This document shows positions 39,280 through 50,824 of a stretch of DNA of 64,000 bases, piece by piece (the stretch's first letter is position 1; every line of letters begins with the position of its first letter). The translations under genes were made by a program, and so were the position numbers. The stretch covers positions 3,088,604 to 3,152,603 of the forward strand of contig JALIGW010000062.1 of NCBI GenBank assembly GCA_023053685.1, read 5' to 3'. The notes beneath the pieces were generated by a model, which ran no database searches, was not told the DNA's origin, and was given only the letters and a program-made list of their open reading frames with translations. This DNA is from Diadophis punctatus similis. Its lineage: Eukaryota; Chordata; Lepidosauria; Squamata; Dipsadidae.

Positions 39280-39628
39280 TAAAATCCTACACCTAGCTAA
39301 GAAAAACCAAAGAAACGCATATAAACTGGGTGAAACCACACTCAATAGCAGCGACTGCGAGAGGGATCTAGGAGTCTTGGTGGACAACTAACTACATATA
39401 AGCTGGCAATGTGCAGCGGCAACCAAAAAAGCCAATGCAATCCTGAGTTGCATTAACAGAGGGATACAATCTAAAACTAGGGAGGTACTGTAAAGCCTTA
39501 GTTAGACCACAACTAGAGTACTGCACCCAGTTCTGGTCACCACACTATAAAAAAGACATTGAAGCTCTAGAGAAAGTGCAGAGAAGAGCAACCAGGATGA
39601 TAAGGGGACTGGACACTAAAACATACGA
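39280..39628 (+). pseudogene. CR1/L3-like fragment, cut by A-rich tract (U6, first)
   Basis: Counterpart of 2138-2486 at offset 37142, with the same break after ACATACGA and the same GGACACTAAAAC variant. Confidence 0.85.
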
Positions 39629-39693
39629 ATCAAAAAAATCAAAAAATCAAAAAATCAAAAAATCAAAAAATAATATAAAAATATAAAAATATA
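39629..39693. repeat. Internal 65 bp relic of the A-rich minisatellite (U6)
   Basis: Counterpart of 2487-2551 at offset 37142. Confidence 0.9.
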
Positions 39694-40563
39694 AATGCCA
39701 TTAAAAAGGCTTTTTTTCTTTTTGTGGCTGCTATACCTGCTTGGACCACAGGAGGGCACTATCCCTTAGCGTCGAAGCTATCGTACACCTTTTTACCTCG
39801 GTTTAAGTCGGTTTTGAAGTGGGATTCTTTCTTCTCTCCCTGTGTTGAGGCCCTTGGGCTTCCTGTTGCCGTATTAATGTTAATAATGAGACGTTTAACG
39901 ATAATGATACAGAATAATAAATTTACAATCCCACCGTGACCAGGTCGCTGCGAAAGGAAGTTGGGGGGGGGGAAGACTTAGAAGAAAGTACAGGAAGTCA
40001 GCCATGATGGGAAGGTCGGTTTTCAAAAGAACTGGGGGACGGCAACTGAAAACGGACAGGAAGTCGGGCGTGCTTGGAAGGTCGCTGTGAAAGGAAGTTG
40101 TGGTGGGATGCCAGGAGAAGGGCACAACGGAAGTCGGCCATACTGGGAAGGTCGCTCAAAGAAGCACTGGCACATAAATCGGCAGCCATGCGGAGAAGGG
40201 CAACGGGAGCGGATCGTCCCCTTAAGAGGAGCGTAGGGGCGGTGCTTTTCCTGCCGCTCTGCACTTCGGGGATTTTTTTGGCTGCTGCACCTGCTTGGAC
40301 CACACGATGGCACAATTTTCTGTCCCTTAGCAATAGCACTGAAGCCATCATAGGCCTTTTTGAATCGGTTTAACTCTTTTGAAGCAGGATTCCTTCTGTG
40401 CCTGTGTTGCAGCCCCTGGGCCTCCTGTTGCCCCATGAATGTTAATAATAAGGCGTTTAATAGTGAAGACACAGAATAATAAACTTAAAATCCGTCTAAA
40501 GGGTTTTTTCTTCTTTTTGTGTCTGCGTGGCACAGTTTTCTGTCCCTTAGCAATAGCATTGAG

Positions 40564-41325
40564 TAAAATCCTACACCTAGCTAAGAAAAACCAAAGATAC
40601 GCATATAAACTGGGTGAAACCACACTCAATAGCAGCGACTGCGAGAGGGATCTAGGAGTCTTGGTGGACAACTAACTACATATAAGCTGGCAATGTGCAG
40701 CGGCAACCAAAAAAGCCAATGCAATCCTGAGTTGCATTAACAGAGGGATACAATCTAGAACTAGGGAGGTACTGTAAAGCCTTAGTTAGACCACAACTAG
40801 AGTACTGCACCCAGTTCTGGTCACCACACTATAAAAAAGACATTGAAGCTCTAGAGAAAGTGCAGAGGAGAGCAACCAGGATGATAAGGGGACTGGAAAC
40901 TAAAACATACGAAGAACGGTTGGGGGAACTGAGCTTGGCCAGTCTGGCGAAGAGAAGGACTAGGGGTGACATGATAACAGTGTTCCAATACTTGAGGGGC
41001 TGCCACAGAGAGGAGGGGATTAGGCTGTTTTCCAAGGCACAAGAAGGCCAGACAAGGAATAATGGATGGAAACTGACCAGAGAGAGATTCAACCTGGAAA
41101 TGAGGAGGAACTTTCTGACAGTGAGAGCAATCGACCGGTGGAACAGCTTGCCTGCGGAGGTTGTGAGAGCTCCAACACTTGAGACTTTCAAAAGGAAATT
41201 GGACTGCCATTTATCCGAAATAGTGTAGGGACTCCTGCTTGAGTGGGGGGGGGGCGAGGTTGGGTGGTGGTGGTTGGACTACAAGGTCCCTTCCAACTCT
41301 AATAATAATGTAATCTAATGTAAAA
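40564..41325 (+). pseudogene. CR1/L3-like LINE 3' fragment (U6, second)
   Basis: Counterpart of 3422-4183 at offset 37142. CCGAAATAGTG subtype. Confidence 0.85.
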
Positions 41326-41354
41326 AGGCCTATAATGGCCTCAATGTTATGGAT

Positions 41355-41912
41355 CCGTGGTGGCGAACCTATGGCACGCGTGCCAGAGCTGGCACGCGGA
41401 GCCATAGAAGCCGGCACGCGAGGGTTCCCACCGGCAAACCGGAAGTGCGAAAAAACGCACTTCCGGTTTGCCGGTGTGCTGTTTTTTGCACTCCGGAGGG
41501 TTCAGGGAAGCTCCCTGAAGCTCCGGAATGCAAAAAACTACAAAATGGACAAACCGGAAGTGCACTTTTTCGCACTTCCGGTTTGTCCGTTTTGTAGTTT
41601 TTTGCATTCCGGAGCTTCAGGGAGCTTCCCTGAACCCTCCGGAGTGCAAAAAACAGCATACCGGCAAACCGGAAGTGCGTTTTTTCGCACTTCCGGTTTG
41701 CCGGTTTCATCGTTCCAGGCTCCGTTTCGTCGTTCCAGGCTCTGGTAAGTGGGCCTGTGCGGGGGTGGGGGTGTGTGCGCATGCGCAGGGGGCAGCGGGG
41801 GGTGTTGTGCGCATGCGTGGGGGGGGAGGGAATGGGTGTTGGTACGCGAGCGCGCGCGAGCGCGCCCCCCCCCTTTTTCGGCACGCGAGCCGAAAAAGGT
41901 TCGCCACCACTG
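41355..41912. mobile_element. 558 bp hAT-type fold-back element (U7)
   Basis: Same element at the same target. TTATGGAT duplications at 41347-41354 and 41913-41920. Identical by eye to 4213-4770. Confidence 0.9.
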
Positions 41913-43851
41913 TTATGGATAGAAAACTGCCATCCTGTGGTCAAAGCAGGCATTGCAGCCACAAAAAGAAACCAACCTTTTAAATGGGATTTTAAGGTTA
42001 TTATCGTGTATCTTTATTATTAAAACCTTATTAATATTAATAGGGCGACAGGAGGCACGCTTGCTGCAACACAGGAACAGAAAAAGAAATCCTGTTTCAA
42101 AAGCCTTAAACCAAGTTAAGGCCTATTATGGCCTATTAACAGGCTCCTTAAGGGGAGCATAGAGTGGTGGTGCTTTTCCTGCCGTTCTGCACTGCGGGGC
42201 TTCGCTTCTCGGCCTCCGCGATCCTGGGTGAAAGCAGGGGGGGAATGAGCGATTGTCATCGGGTTGCCCTCCCTGTTTTGTTTTTCGCGCGGCATCAAAC
42301 ACACAGCGATTACATAGGACGGGATAGCCCAGCTGCTGGTCGGAACTACCGATTCGCCGGCAACAGTCCTGCTGCATCTTTCTTGGAAGATGTGAGAACT
42401 TTCGTGATACGCTTTCTATTGTGTACTTGCATAAAAGGCGAGTTCTCGTAGACCGTTTGTTGTTGTTTTTTTAACAGTGAGCCAAATTTTTACCTTTTGA
42501 AGAAATGACCTTGGATTTTCATTATAGTATTGAAGCTATCGTACGCCTTTTTCACTCGGTTAAACTCTTTTGAAACTGGATTCCTTCTTCTGTGCCTGTG
42601 TTACAGCCCCTGGGCCTCCTGTTGCACTATTAATGTCAATAAGTGTTTAATAACAAAGATACAGAATAATAAACTCAAAATCCCATTAAAAAGGGTTGGG
42701 GTTTTTTTGTGGCTGCTATTCCTTTTTGGACCACAGGATGACAAGGTTTTCCGTTCCCCAGGGGCTGCAGAACAGGCACGCGCGAATCCTTTTTCAAAAG
42801 CCTTAAACCGAGTTAAAAACGCCTACGATAGCTTCAACAGATGCAGAATAATCCTCTTAAAATGCCATTGAAAAGGGTTTTTTTAAGACATTTGAAGCAG
42901 GATTTTTTTCTGTTCCTGTGTTGCAGCAAATAGACCTCCTGTTGCCCTATTAATGTTAATAAGGTGTTATTAATAAACAACAAACTTGAAATGCCATTTA
43001 AAAAGTTTCTTTTGGTGTCTGCGATACCTGCTTGGACCACAGGAGGGCACTATCCCTTAGCGTCGAAGCTATCGTACACCTTTTTAACTCGGTTTAAGTC
43101 GGTTTTGAAGTGGGATTCTTTCTTCTCTCCCTGTGTTGCGGCCCTTGGGCTTCCTGTTGCCGTATTAATGTTAATAATGAGACGTTTAACGATAATGATA
43201 CAGAATAATAAATTTACAATCCCACCGTGACCAGGTCGCTGCGAAAGGAAGTTGGGGGGGAAGACTTAGAAGAAAGTACAGGAAGTCAGCCATGATGGGA
43301 AGGTCGGTTTTCAAAAGAACTGGGGGACGGCAACTGAAAACGGACAGGAAGTCGGGCGTGCTTGGAAGGTCGCTGTGAAAGGAAGTTGTGGTGGGATGCC
43401 AGGAGAAGGGCACAACGGAAGTCGGCCATACTGGGAAGGTCGCTCAAAGAAGCACTGGCACATAAATCGGCAGCCATGCGGAGAAGGGCAACGGGAGCGG
43501 ATCGTCCCCTTAAGAGGAGCGTAGGGGCGGTGCTTTTCCTGCCGCTCTGCACTTCGGGGATTTTTTTGGCTGCTGCACCTGCTTGGACCACACGATGGCA
43601 CAATTTTCTGTCCCTTAGCAATTACACTGAAGCCATCATAGGCCTTTTTGAATCGGTTTAACTCTTTTGAAGCAGGATTCCTTCTGTGCCTGTGTTGCAG
43701 CCCCTGGGCCTCCTGTTGCCCCATGAATGTTAATAATAAGGCGTTTAATAGTGAAGACACAGAATAATAAACTTAAAATCCATCTAAAGGGTTTTTTCTT
43801 CTTTTTGTGTCTGCGTGGCACAGTTTTCTGTCCCTTAGCAATAGCATTGAG

Positions 43852-44613
43852 TAAAATCCTACACCTAGCTAAGAAAAACCAAAGATACGCATATAAACTG
43901 GGTGAAACCACACTCAATAGCAGCGACTGCGAGAGGGATCTAGGAGTCTTGGTGGACAACTAACTACATATAAGCTGGCAATGTGCAGCGGCAACCAAAA
44001 AAGCCAATGCAATCCTGAGTTGCATTAACAGAGGGATACAATCTAGAACTAGGGAGGTACTGTAAAGCCTTAGTTAGACCACAACTAGAGTACTGCACCC
44101 AGTTCTGGTCACCACACTATAAAAAAGACATTGAAGCTCTAGAGAAAGTGCAGAGGAGAGCAACCAGGATGATAAGGGGACTGGAAACTAAAACATACGA
44201 AGAACGGTTGGGGGAACTGAGCTTGGCCAGTCTGGCGAAGAGAAGGACTAGGGGTGACATGATAACAGTGTTCCAATACTTGAGGGGCTGCCACAGAGAG
44301 GAGGGGATTAGGCTGTTTTCCAAGGCACAAGAAGGCCAGACAAGGAATAATGGATGGAAACTGACCAGAGAGAGATTCAACCTGGAAATGAGGAGGAACT
44401 TTCTGACAGTGAGAGCAATCGACCGGTGGAACAGCTTGCCTGCGGAGGTTGTGAGAGCTCCAACACTTGAGACTTTCAAAAGGAAATTGGACTGCCATTT
44501 ATCCGAAATAGTGTAGGGACTCCTGCTTGAGTGGGGGGGGGGCGAGGTTGGGTGGTGGTGGTTGGACTACAAGGTCCCTTCCAACTCTAATAATAATGTA
44601 ATCTAATGTAAAA
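43852..44613 (+). pseudogene. CR1/L3-like LINE 3' fragment (U7)
   Basis: Counterpart of 6710-7471 at offset 37142. CCGAAATAGTG subtype. Confidence 0.85.
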
Positions 44614-46929
44614 AGGCCTATAATGGCCTCAATGTTATGGATAGAAAACTGCCATCCTGTGGTCAAAGCAGGCATTGCAGCCACAAAAAGAAACCAACCT
44701 TTTAAATGGGATTTTAAGGTTATTATCGTGTATCTTTATTATTAAAACCTTATTAATATTAATAGGGCGACAGGAGGCACGCTTGCTGCAACACAGGAAC
44801 AGAAAAAGAAATCCTGTTTCAAAAGCCTTAAACCAAGTTAAGGCCTATTATGGCCTATTAACAGGCTCCTTAAGGGGAGCATAGAGTGGTGGTGCTTTTC
44901 CTGCCGTTCTGCACTGCGGGGCTTCGCTTCTCGGCCTCCGCGATCCTGGGTGAAAGCAGGGGGGGAATGAGCGATTGTCATCGGGTTGCCCTCCCTGTTT
45001 TGTTTTTCGCGCGGCATCAAACACACAGCGATTACATAGGACGGGATAGCCCAGCTGCTGGTCGGAACTACCGATTCGCCGGCAACAGTCCTGCTGCATC
45101 TTTCTTGGAAGATGTGAGAACTTTCGTGATACGCTTTCTATTGTGTACTTGCATAAAAGGCGAGTTCTCGTAGACCGTTTGTTGTTGTTTTTTTAACAGT
45201 GAGCCAAATTTTTACCTTTTGAAGAAATGACCTTGGATTTTCATTATAGTATTGAAGCTATCGTACGCCTTTTTCACTCGGTTAAACTCTTTTGAAATTG
45301 GATTCCTTCTTCTGTGCCTGTGTTACAGCCCCTGGGCCTCCTGTTGCACTATTAATGTCAATAAGTGTTTAATAACAAAGATACAGAATAATAAACTCAA
45401 AATCCCATTAAAAAGGGTTGGGGTTTTTTTGTGGCTGCTATTCCTTTTTGGACCACAGGATGACAAGGTTTTCCGTTCCCCAGGGGCTGCAGAACAGGCA
45501 CGCGCGAATCCTTTTTCAAAAGCCTTAAACCGAGTTAAAAACGCCTACGATAGCTTCAACAGATGCAGAATAATCCTCTTAAAATGCCATTGAAAAGGGT
45601 TTTTTTAAGACATTTGAAGCAGGATTTTTTTCTGTTCCTGTGTTGCAGCAAATAGACCTCCTGTTGCCCTATTAATGTTAATAAGGTGTTATTAATAAAC
45701 AACAAACTTGAAATGCCATTTAAAAAGTTTCTTTTGGTGTCTGCGATACCTGCTTGGACCACAGGAGGGCACTATCCCTTAGCGTCGAAGCTATCGTACA
45801 CCTTTTTAACTCGGTTTAAGTCGGTTTTGAAGTGGGATTCTTTCTTCTCTCCCTGTGTTGCGGCCCTTGGGCTTCCTGTTGCCGTATTAATGTTAATAAT
45901 GAGACGTTTAACGATAATGATACAGAATAATAAATTTACAATCCCACCGTGACCAGGTCGCTGCGAAAGGAAGTTGGGGGGGAAGACTTAGAAGAAAGTA
46001 CAGGAAGTCAGCCATGATGGGAAGGTCGGTTTTCAAAAGAACTGGGGGACGGCAACTGAAAACGGACAGGAAGTCGGGCGTGCTTGGAAGGTCGCTGTGA
46101 AAGGAAGTTGTGGTGGGATGCCAGGAGAAGGGCACAACGGAAGTCGGCCATACTGGGAAGGTCGCTCAAAGAAGCACTGGCACATAAATCGGCAGCCATG
46201 CGGAGAAGGGCAACGGGAGCGGATCGTCCCCTTAAGAGGAGCGTAGGGGCGGTGCTTTTCCTGCCGCTCTGCACTTCGGGGATTTTTTTGGCTGCTGCAC
46301 CTGCTTGGACCACACGATGGCACAATTTTCTGTCCCTTAGCAATAGCACTGAAGCCATCATAGGCCTTTTTGAATCGGTTTAACTCTTTTGAAGCAGGAT
46401 TCCTTCTGTGCCTGTGTTGCAGCCCCTGGGCCTCCTGTTGCCCCATGAATGTTAATAATAAGGCGTTTAATAGTGAAGACACAGAATAATAAACTTAAAA
46501 TCCGTCTAAAGGGTTTTTTCTTCTTTTTGTGTCTGCGTGGCACAGTTTTCTGTCCCTTAGCAATAGCATTGAGTAAAATCCTACACCTAGCTAAGAAAAA
46601 CCAAAGATACGCATATAAACTGGGTGAAACCACACTCAATAGCAGCGACTGCGAGAGGGATCTAGGAGTCTTGGTGGACAACTAACTACATATAAGCTGG
46701 CAATGTGCAGCGGCAACCAAAAAAGCCAATGCAATCCTGAGTTGCATTAACAGAGGGATACAATCTAGAACTAGGGAGGTACTGTAAAGCCTTAGTTAGA
46801 CCACAACTAGAGTACTGCACCCAGTTCTGGTCACCACACTATAAAAAAAACATTGAAGCTCTAGACTCTAGAGAACGTGCAGAGAAGAGCAACCAGGATG
46901 ATAAGGGGACTGGACACTAAAACATACGA
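44614..46929. repeat. Macrosatellite terminal unit U8, cut by the A-rich minisatellite
   Basis: Last unit of the array. It follows U2 at offset 37142 but drifts away rightward: C to T near 45297, AAAGATACGC near 46601, a 7-base duplication (ACTCTAG) near 46864, then an abrupt end inside the CR1 fragment after ACATACGA at 46929. It is the physical edge of the macrosatellite. Confidence 0.9.
46574..46929 (+). pseudogene. CR1/L3-like fragment at the array edge (U8)
   Basis: Truncated after ACATACGA by the large A-rich minisatellite. It has a private 7-base tandem duplication (CTCTAGACTCTAGAG) near 46864 that is absent from the two internal truncated copies, so it is the same junction with its own later history. 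Confidence 0.85.
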
Positions 46930-48506
46930 ATCAAAAAAATCAAAAAATCAAAAAATCAAAAAATAATATAAAAATATAAAAATATAAAAATATAAAAATA
47001 TAAAAACTAAAAAACTTAAAATTCAAAAATATAAAAATAATATAAAAATATAAAAATATAAAAAAATATAAAAATATAAAAATAAAAATATATAAAAATA
47101 TAAAAATATAAAAATATAAAAATATAAAAATATAAAAATCAAAAAATCAAAAATCTAAAAATCTAAAAATCTAAAAATCTAAAAATATAAAAAAATCAAA
47201 AAATCAAAAAATCAAAAAATATAAAAATATAAAACAATATAAAAATATAAAAATATAAAAATATAAAAATATAAAAACTAAAAAACTTAAAATTGAAAAA
47301 TATAAAAATAATATAAAAATATAAAAATATAAAAATCAAAAAATATAAAAATATAAAAATATAAAAATATATAAATATATAAATATATAAATATATAAAT
47401 ATATAAAAATATAAAAATATAAAAATATAAAAATATAAAAATATAAAAATATAAAAATATAAAAATATAAAAATATAAAAATAATATAAAAATATAAAAA
47501 TATAAAAATCAAAAAATCAAAAAATCAAAAAATATAAAAATATAAAAATATAAAAATAAAAAGATATAAAAATATAAAAATATATAAAAATCTAAAAATA
47601 TAAAAATATAAAAATAATATAAAAATATAAAAATATAAAAATATAAAAATCAAAAAATCAAAAAATCAAAAAATCAAAAAATCAAAAAATCAAAAAATAT
47701 AAAAATATAAAAATAATATAAAAATATAAAAATATAAAAATATAAAAATGTAAAAATGTAAAAATATAAAAATATAAAAATATAAAAATATAAAAATAAA
47801 AAATATAAAAATATAAAAATATATAAAAATATAAAAATATAAAAATATAAAAATATAAAAATATAAAAATATATAAAAATATAAAAATATAAAAATATAA
47901 AAATATAAAAATATAAAAATAATATAAAAATATAAAAATATAAAAATATAAAAATATAAAAATATAAAAATATAAAAATATATAAAAATATAAAAAAATC
48001 AAAAAATATAAAAATATAAAAGTATAAAAATATATAAAAATATAAAAATATAAAAAAATATAAAAATATAAAAATATAAAAATATAAAAAAATCAAAAAA
48101 TATAAAAATATAAAAATATATAAAAATATAAAAATATAAAAATATAAAAATATAAAAATAATATAAAAATATAAAAATATAAAAATATAAAAATATAAAA
48201 ATCAAAAAATCAAAAAATCAAAAAATCAAAAAAAATATAAAAATGTAAAAATAATATAAAAATATAAAAATATAAAAATATAAAAATATAAAAATATAAA
48301 AATATAAAAAAAAAATCAAAAAATCAAAAAATATAAAAATAATATAAAAATATAAAAATAATATAAAAATATAAAAATAATATAAAAATATAAAAATAAT
48401 ATAAAAATATAAAAATATAAAAATATAAAAATCAAAAAATATAAAAATATAAAAATATAAAAAATCAAAAAATATAAAAATATAAAAATATAAAAATATA
48501 AAAATA
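46930..48506. repeat. A-rich minisatellite, TATAAAAA / ATCAAAAA words
   Basis: About 1.58 kb made almost wholly of ATAAAAAT and ATCAAAAA words with minor ATCTAAAA variants. Nearly all C and G are confined to the ATCAAAA form. The + strand is A-rich, so the - strand reads as long F/Y/I frames that are not genes. It separates the macrosatellite from the second satellite field. Confidence 0.95.
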
Positions 48507-49010
48507 CCATTTTTTCTGATTCCGGCATCACGCGTTTTTCCCTAGGTACCAAAAACACTCAATTTTTAAAAACAGCAAGCAATACCATTTTTAAGTATTG
48601 AATTCCACCGTGATTCACGTCCTAGCATCCATTTTTGCATTTGACTTGAAAAATTTTTTTTCACTTCTGGGCACCATTTTTTCTGACCCCGGCATCACGC
48701 GTTTTTTCCCCAGGGACCAAAAACACTCAATTTTTAAAAACAGCAAGCAAATCCATTTTTAAGTATGGAATTCCACCCTGATTCACGTCCTAGCATCCGT
48801 TTTTGCATTTGACTTGAAATTTTTTTTTCCGATTCTGGGCACCATTTTTTCTGACCCCGGCATCACTCGATTTTCCCCCAGGGACAAAAAAAACTCAATT
48901 TCAAAAACAGCAAGCAAAACCATTTTTAAGTATGGAATTACACCCTGATTCACGTCCTAGCATCCATTTTTGAATTTGACTTGAAATTTTTTTTTTCAAA
49001 TATCACTTTA
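48507..49010. repeat. ~168 bp satellite, three tandem monomers
   Basis: Monomers start at CCATTTTTTCTGA at 48507, 48674 and 48842 (periods 167 and 168). Shared words include CGGCATCACGCG, CTCAATTTTTAAAAACAGC and GATTCACGTCCTAGCATCC. The third copy ends in a T-run near 49000 and passes into the ~160 bp satellite. Confidence 0.9.
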
Positions 49011-50824
49011 ATCAAAGAGATCAGAAGTCACAAAGAAACATATTGCTGAACAGCTAGCCCAAGGTCTAACATCGCATTCGCCTTAGGACTCAATTCAGCC
49101 CCAAAACATCACTTTTGGCAAAGAACTCAGAAATGAAAAAGAAACGCAAACCCCTGTTCCCCACTGCCTGGAAAGGTGAATTCTCGCTTGATTTTCGATT
49201 CCGAGCTTTCCCTGAACAGCTCGCCCAAGGTTTAACATATTCTCCTTCTCAGCCCAGGAACATCACTTTAGAAAAAAAGCTCAGAAATGAAAAAGAAACA
49301 CATGTTCCTGTTCCCCATATCCAGGAAAGCCGAATTCCCGCTTGATTTTCAAATCCGAGCTTTCCCAGAAGAGCTAGTCTAAGATCTAACATAGCATTCT
49401 CCTTAGGACTCAAATCAGACCAAAAACATCACTTTTGACAAAGAGCTCAGAAATGGTATATTCCTGTTCCCCACGGGCTGGAAAGCCGAATTCTAGGTTG
49501 ATTTTCGATTCCAAGCTTTCCCTAAAGAGCTAGCCCAAGGTCTAACACAGCATTCGACTTCGGACTCAATTCAGCGCAAAAAAAAACACTTTTGACAAAC
49601 ACCTCAGAAATGAAAAGGAAACATATTTCTGTTCTCCACGGGCTGGAAAGCCGAATTCTCGCTTGATTTTCGATTCTGAGCTTTTCCTGAACAGCTAGCC
49701 CAAGGTCTAACACAGCATTCGCCTTAGGACTCAATTCAGCCTCAAAACATCACTTTTGACAAAGAACTCAGAAATGAAAAAGAAACACAAACCCCTTTTC
49801 CCCACGGCCTGGAAAGGCGAATTCTCGCTTGGTTTTCAATTCAGAGCTTTTCCTGAAAACATCAAAAACATCACTTTTGACAAAGAGCTCAGAAATGAAA
49901 AAGAAAGTCATATTCCTGTTTGCATGTCCAGAAAAGCCGAATTCCCGTTTGATTTTCATATCCGAGCTTTCCCTGAAGAGCTAGCCCAAGTTTTCACACA
50001 CAATTCGGATTCAATTCACCGAAAAAGATGACTTTTCAGAAAAACCTCAGAAATGAAAAATAGTCACATATTCCTGTTCCCCACGTGCTGAAAAGCCGAT
50101 TTCTTGCTTGATTTTCGATTCCGAGCTTTCCCTGAAGAGCTGGCCTAAGGTGTAACACAGCATTCGCCGTAACACTCAATTCAGTGCAAATACATCACTT
50201 TTGACAAACACCTCAGAAATGAAAAAGAAACAAATACTCCTGTTCTCCACGGGAAAGCCGAATTCTCACTTGATTTTCGATTCCGAGCTTTCCCTGAACA
50301 GCTAGTCCAAGGTCTAACATAGCATTCTCCTTAGGACTCAATTCAGCCCAAAAACATCACTTTTGACAAAAAGCTCAGAAATGAAAAAGAAACATATATT
50401 CCTGTTCCCCATGTCCAGGAAAGCCGAATTCCCACTTGATTTTCATATCTGAGCTTTCCCTGAGGAGATAGCCCAAGATTTAACACACAATTCGGACTCA
50501 ATTCAGCGAAAAAGATCACTTTTCAGAAAAACATCAGAAATGAAAAAGAAACACATATTCCTTTTCCCCACGGGCTGGAAAGCCGATTTTTAGGTCGATT
50601 TTCGATTCCAACCTTTCCCTGAAGAGCTAGCCAAAGGTCTAACAGAGCATTCTCCTTAGGACTCAAATCAGCCCAAGAACATCACTTTAGACAAAGAGCT
50701 CAGAAATGAAAAATAAACACATATTCCTGTTCCTCACGGTCTAGAAAGCCGAATTCTTGCTTCATTTTCAAATCCGAGCTCTCCCTAAAGAGCTAGCCCA
50801 AGATTTAACCCAGGACTCAATTCA
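49011..50824 (+). repeat. ~160 bp satellite, direct block D1
   Basis: Tandem monomers whose markers are CTCAGAAATGAAAAAGAAAC, GAATTCTCGCTTGATTTTCG, CCGAGCTTTCCCTGA, AGCTAGCCCAAGG and CAATTCAGCCCAAAAACATC. Monomers recur about every 120-170 bases. Short frames such as the 91-codon one at 49756 are monomer read-through. Confidence 0.9.

Larger units (their letters stand above)
41326..44613. repeat. Macrosatellite unit U7 (with 558 bp hAT-type insertion)
   Basis: Counterpart of U1 at offset 37142, including the same rare variants (CAATTACACTG near 43619 as near 6477, and AATCCATCTAAAGG near 43787 as near 6645). Confidence 0.9.

Noticed and set aside
47674..48558. - strand frames rich in YFYIFIFLYF
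   Set aside because: Translation of TATAAAAA/ATCAAAAA words; not a membrane protein gene.
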